Shown here one piece after another: positions 63,576 through 64,000 of a DNA stretch of 64,000 nt. The stretch lies in assembly GCF_046719765.1 (NCBI RefSeq), contig NZ_JABEBY010000015.1, positions 22,507 to 86,506 on the forward strand, in the 5' to 3' direction. Made by a program: the position numbers and the translations under genes. The number at the start of each line of letters is the position of its first letter. Positions within the stretch are counted from its first letter, which is position 1. Under the pieces are notes generated by a model. It worked only from the letters and a program-made list of their open reading frames with translations. It did not search any database and was not told the origin of the DNA. This DNA is from Halonotius sp046719765 (GTDB lineage: Archaea; Halobacteriota; Halobacteria; Halobacteriales; Haloferacaceae).

Positions 63576-63670
63576 AGATCGCGGTTCAGGCGGCAACTCA
63601 AAATACGTTGCCCTGGTGACTCGGTAGAACGCTGCCTATTCCTAAGTGTGTAGCACCGGAAAACGAACCA

Positions 63671-63988
63671 ATGAGTTCCGTCCACGACCTCCACCAGATG
63701 CTTTCCGATGGCAGCGAACTCAACATCGTCTGCCACAACAACCCCGATCCGGACTGTCTCGCCAGCGCGCTCGCCTTGGGCCGGATCGCCGCCGACGCCG
63801 GGATCGACGAGCGACACATCCTCTACAGCGGCGATATCTCCCACCAGGAGAACCGCGCGTTCGTCAATCTGCTCGAAATCGACCTCAAACCGTTCGATGC
63901 CAGCGCGCTTCTGGATCGCCCTGAGTGTAGGTTCAGATGTGGTCTGACTAGTTCCTCGGCTCAACTGGATACAGCTGCTGTAGCTTGA
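63671..63988 (+). pseudogene. 5' part of a DHH phosphoesterase gene, cut by an insertion
   Basis: Residues 1-85 (DLHQMLSDGSELNIVCHNNPDPDCLASALALGRIAADAGIDERHILYSGDISHQENRAFVNLLEIDLKPFDASALLDRPE) match the start of haloarchaeal DHH proteins with a NPDPD nucleotide-phosphoesterase site. After codon 85 (about 63925) the family sequence stops and unrelated residues (CRFRCGLTSSSAQLDTAAVA) follow. Intact relatives continue for several hundred residues. The gene is interrupted by foreign DNA that runs off the window. Confidence 0.8.
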
Positions 63989-64000
63989 TACGAGCGTCAC
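63926..64000. mobile_element. Probable end of an insertion sequence
   Basis: The break in the DHH gene is followed by TGTAGGTTCAGATGTGGTCT, likely the terminal inverted repeat, and then the possible 3' end of a minus-strand transposase. The other end and any target duplication lie outside the window. Confidence 0.5.
63948..64000 (-). CDS. Possible transposase C-terminal end (partial)
   Basis: On the minus strand a frame enters from the window end and reads DARIKLQQLYPVEPRN before a TAG at 63948-63950. Then 22 bases lead to the insertion border. The distance and codon character fit the end of a transposase gene just inside an insertion-sequence terminus. Too short to name a family. Confidence 0.35.
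   Translation of the reverse strand, partial: DARIKLQQLYPVEPRN

Overview
The window is chromosomal DNA from a halophilic archaeon (class Halobacteria). The coding sequence is GC-rich with strongly acidic proteins, promoters are TATA/BRE-like with many ATGs about 25-30 nt downstream (leaderless mRNAs), and the gene content is typically haloarchaeal: archaeal SepF, a FolC-FolP fusion, Tsr3, a NAC homologue, a CDC48 fragment, PUA and DUF5518 proteins, and histidine kinases with the RHNLR H-box. I cannot name the genus. I saw no rRNA, tRNA or CRISPR array.

Layout. 1-9.7 kb: a 5'-cut helix-turn-helix gene, a small winged-helix gene, a HEAT-repeat protein, an FKBP isomerase, a heavy-metal P-type ATPase, small membrane, lipocalin-like and RNA-related genes (Tsr3, PUA), DUF1028 and SepF. 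9.7-17.4 kb: PrsW-like protease, eIF2B-like protein, the succinate dehydrogenase genes sdhC-D-B and, after an unusual 765-nt gap, sdhA; then a two-gene unit resembling a toxin-antitoxin pair, and a histidine phosphatase. 17.8-26.2 kb: a frameshifted regulator, msrB-msrA, enoyl-CoA hydratase, bioB, a DHH phosphoesterase, 6-phosphogluconate dehydrogenase, a membrane-anchored ferredoxin, a MarR-like regulator and dihydrofolate reductase.

26.2-30.4 kb is a scarred region. It holds a frameshifted antitoxin-like gene, an AT-rich (clearly foreign) gene for a secreted beta-helix/GLUG surface protein, a scrap of a sensor kinase gene, and a CDC48-type AAA ATPase gene cut off just after its first Walker A motif. 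It lies between dihydrofolate reductase and Hsp20/folC-folP.

30.5-46 kb: Hsp20, folC-folP, two overlapping Gfo/Idh/MocA dehydrogenases, a large GAF/PAS histidine kinase, then lactate permease and a giant FAD/Fe-S D-lactate (glycolate) dehydrogenase, which form a lactate-uptake and oxidation unit behind a long structured leader. A TusA/SQR/DUF1641 sulfur operon follows. 46-54.6 kb: class V aminotransferase, thioredoxin, the NAC-trmI operon, methylmalonyl-CoA mutase large subunit and, after two inserted paralogous kinases, methylmalonyl-CoA epimerase.

54.6-64 kb: M42 peptidase, DUF2342 zinc protease, acylphosphatase, a GpgS-like glycosyltransferase, Nudix hydrolase, PadR regulator, an Hsp20/zinc-ribbon operon, a radical SAM-HhH protein coupled to a YkgJ-type cysteine cluster protein, an AbrB-type regulator, and a DHH phosphoesterase gene interrupted near codon 85 by what looks like the end of an insertion sequence running off the window.

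Two small genes carry single-base frameshifts in G runs (near 18233 and 26345). Both could be real decay or sequencing error.
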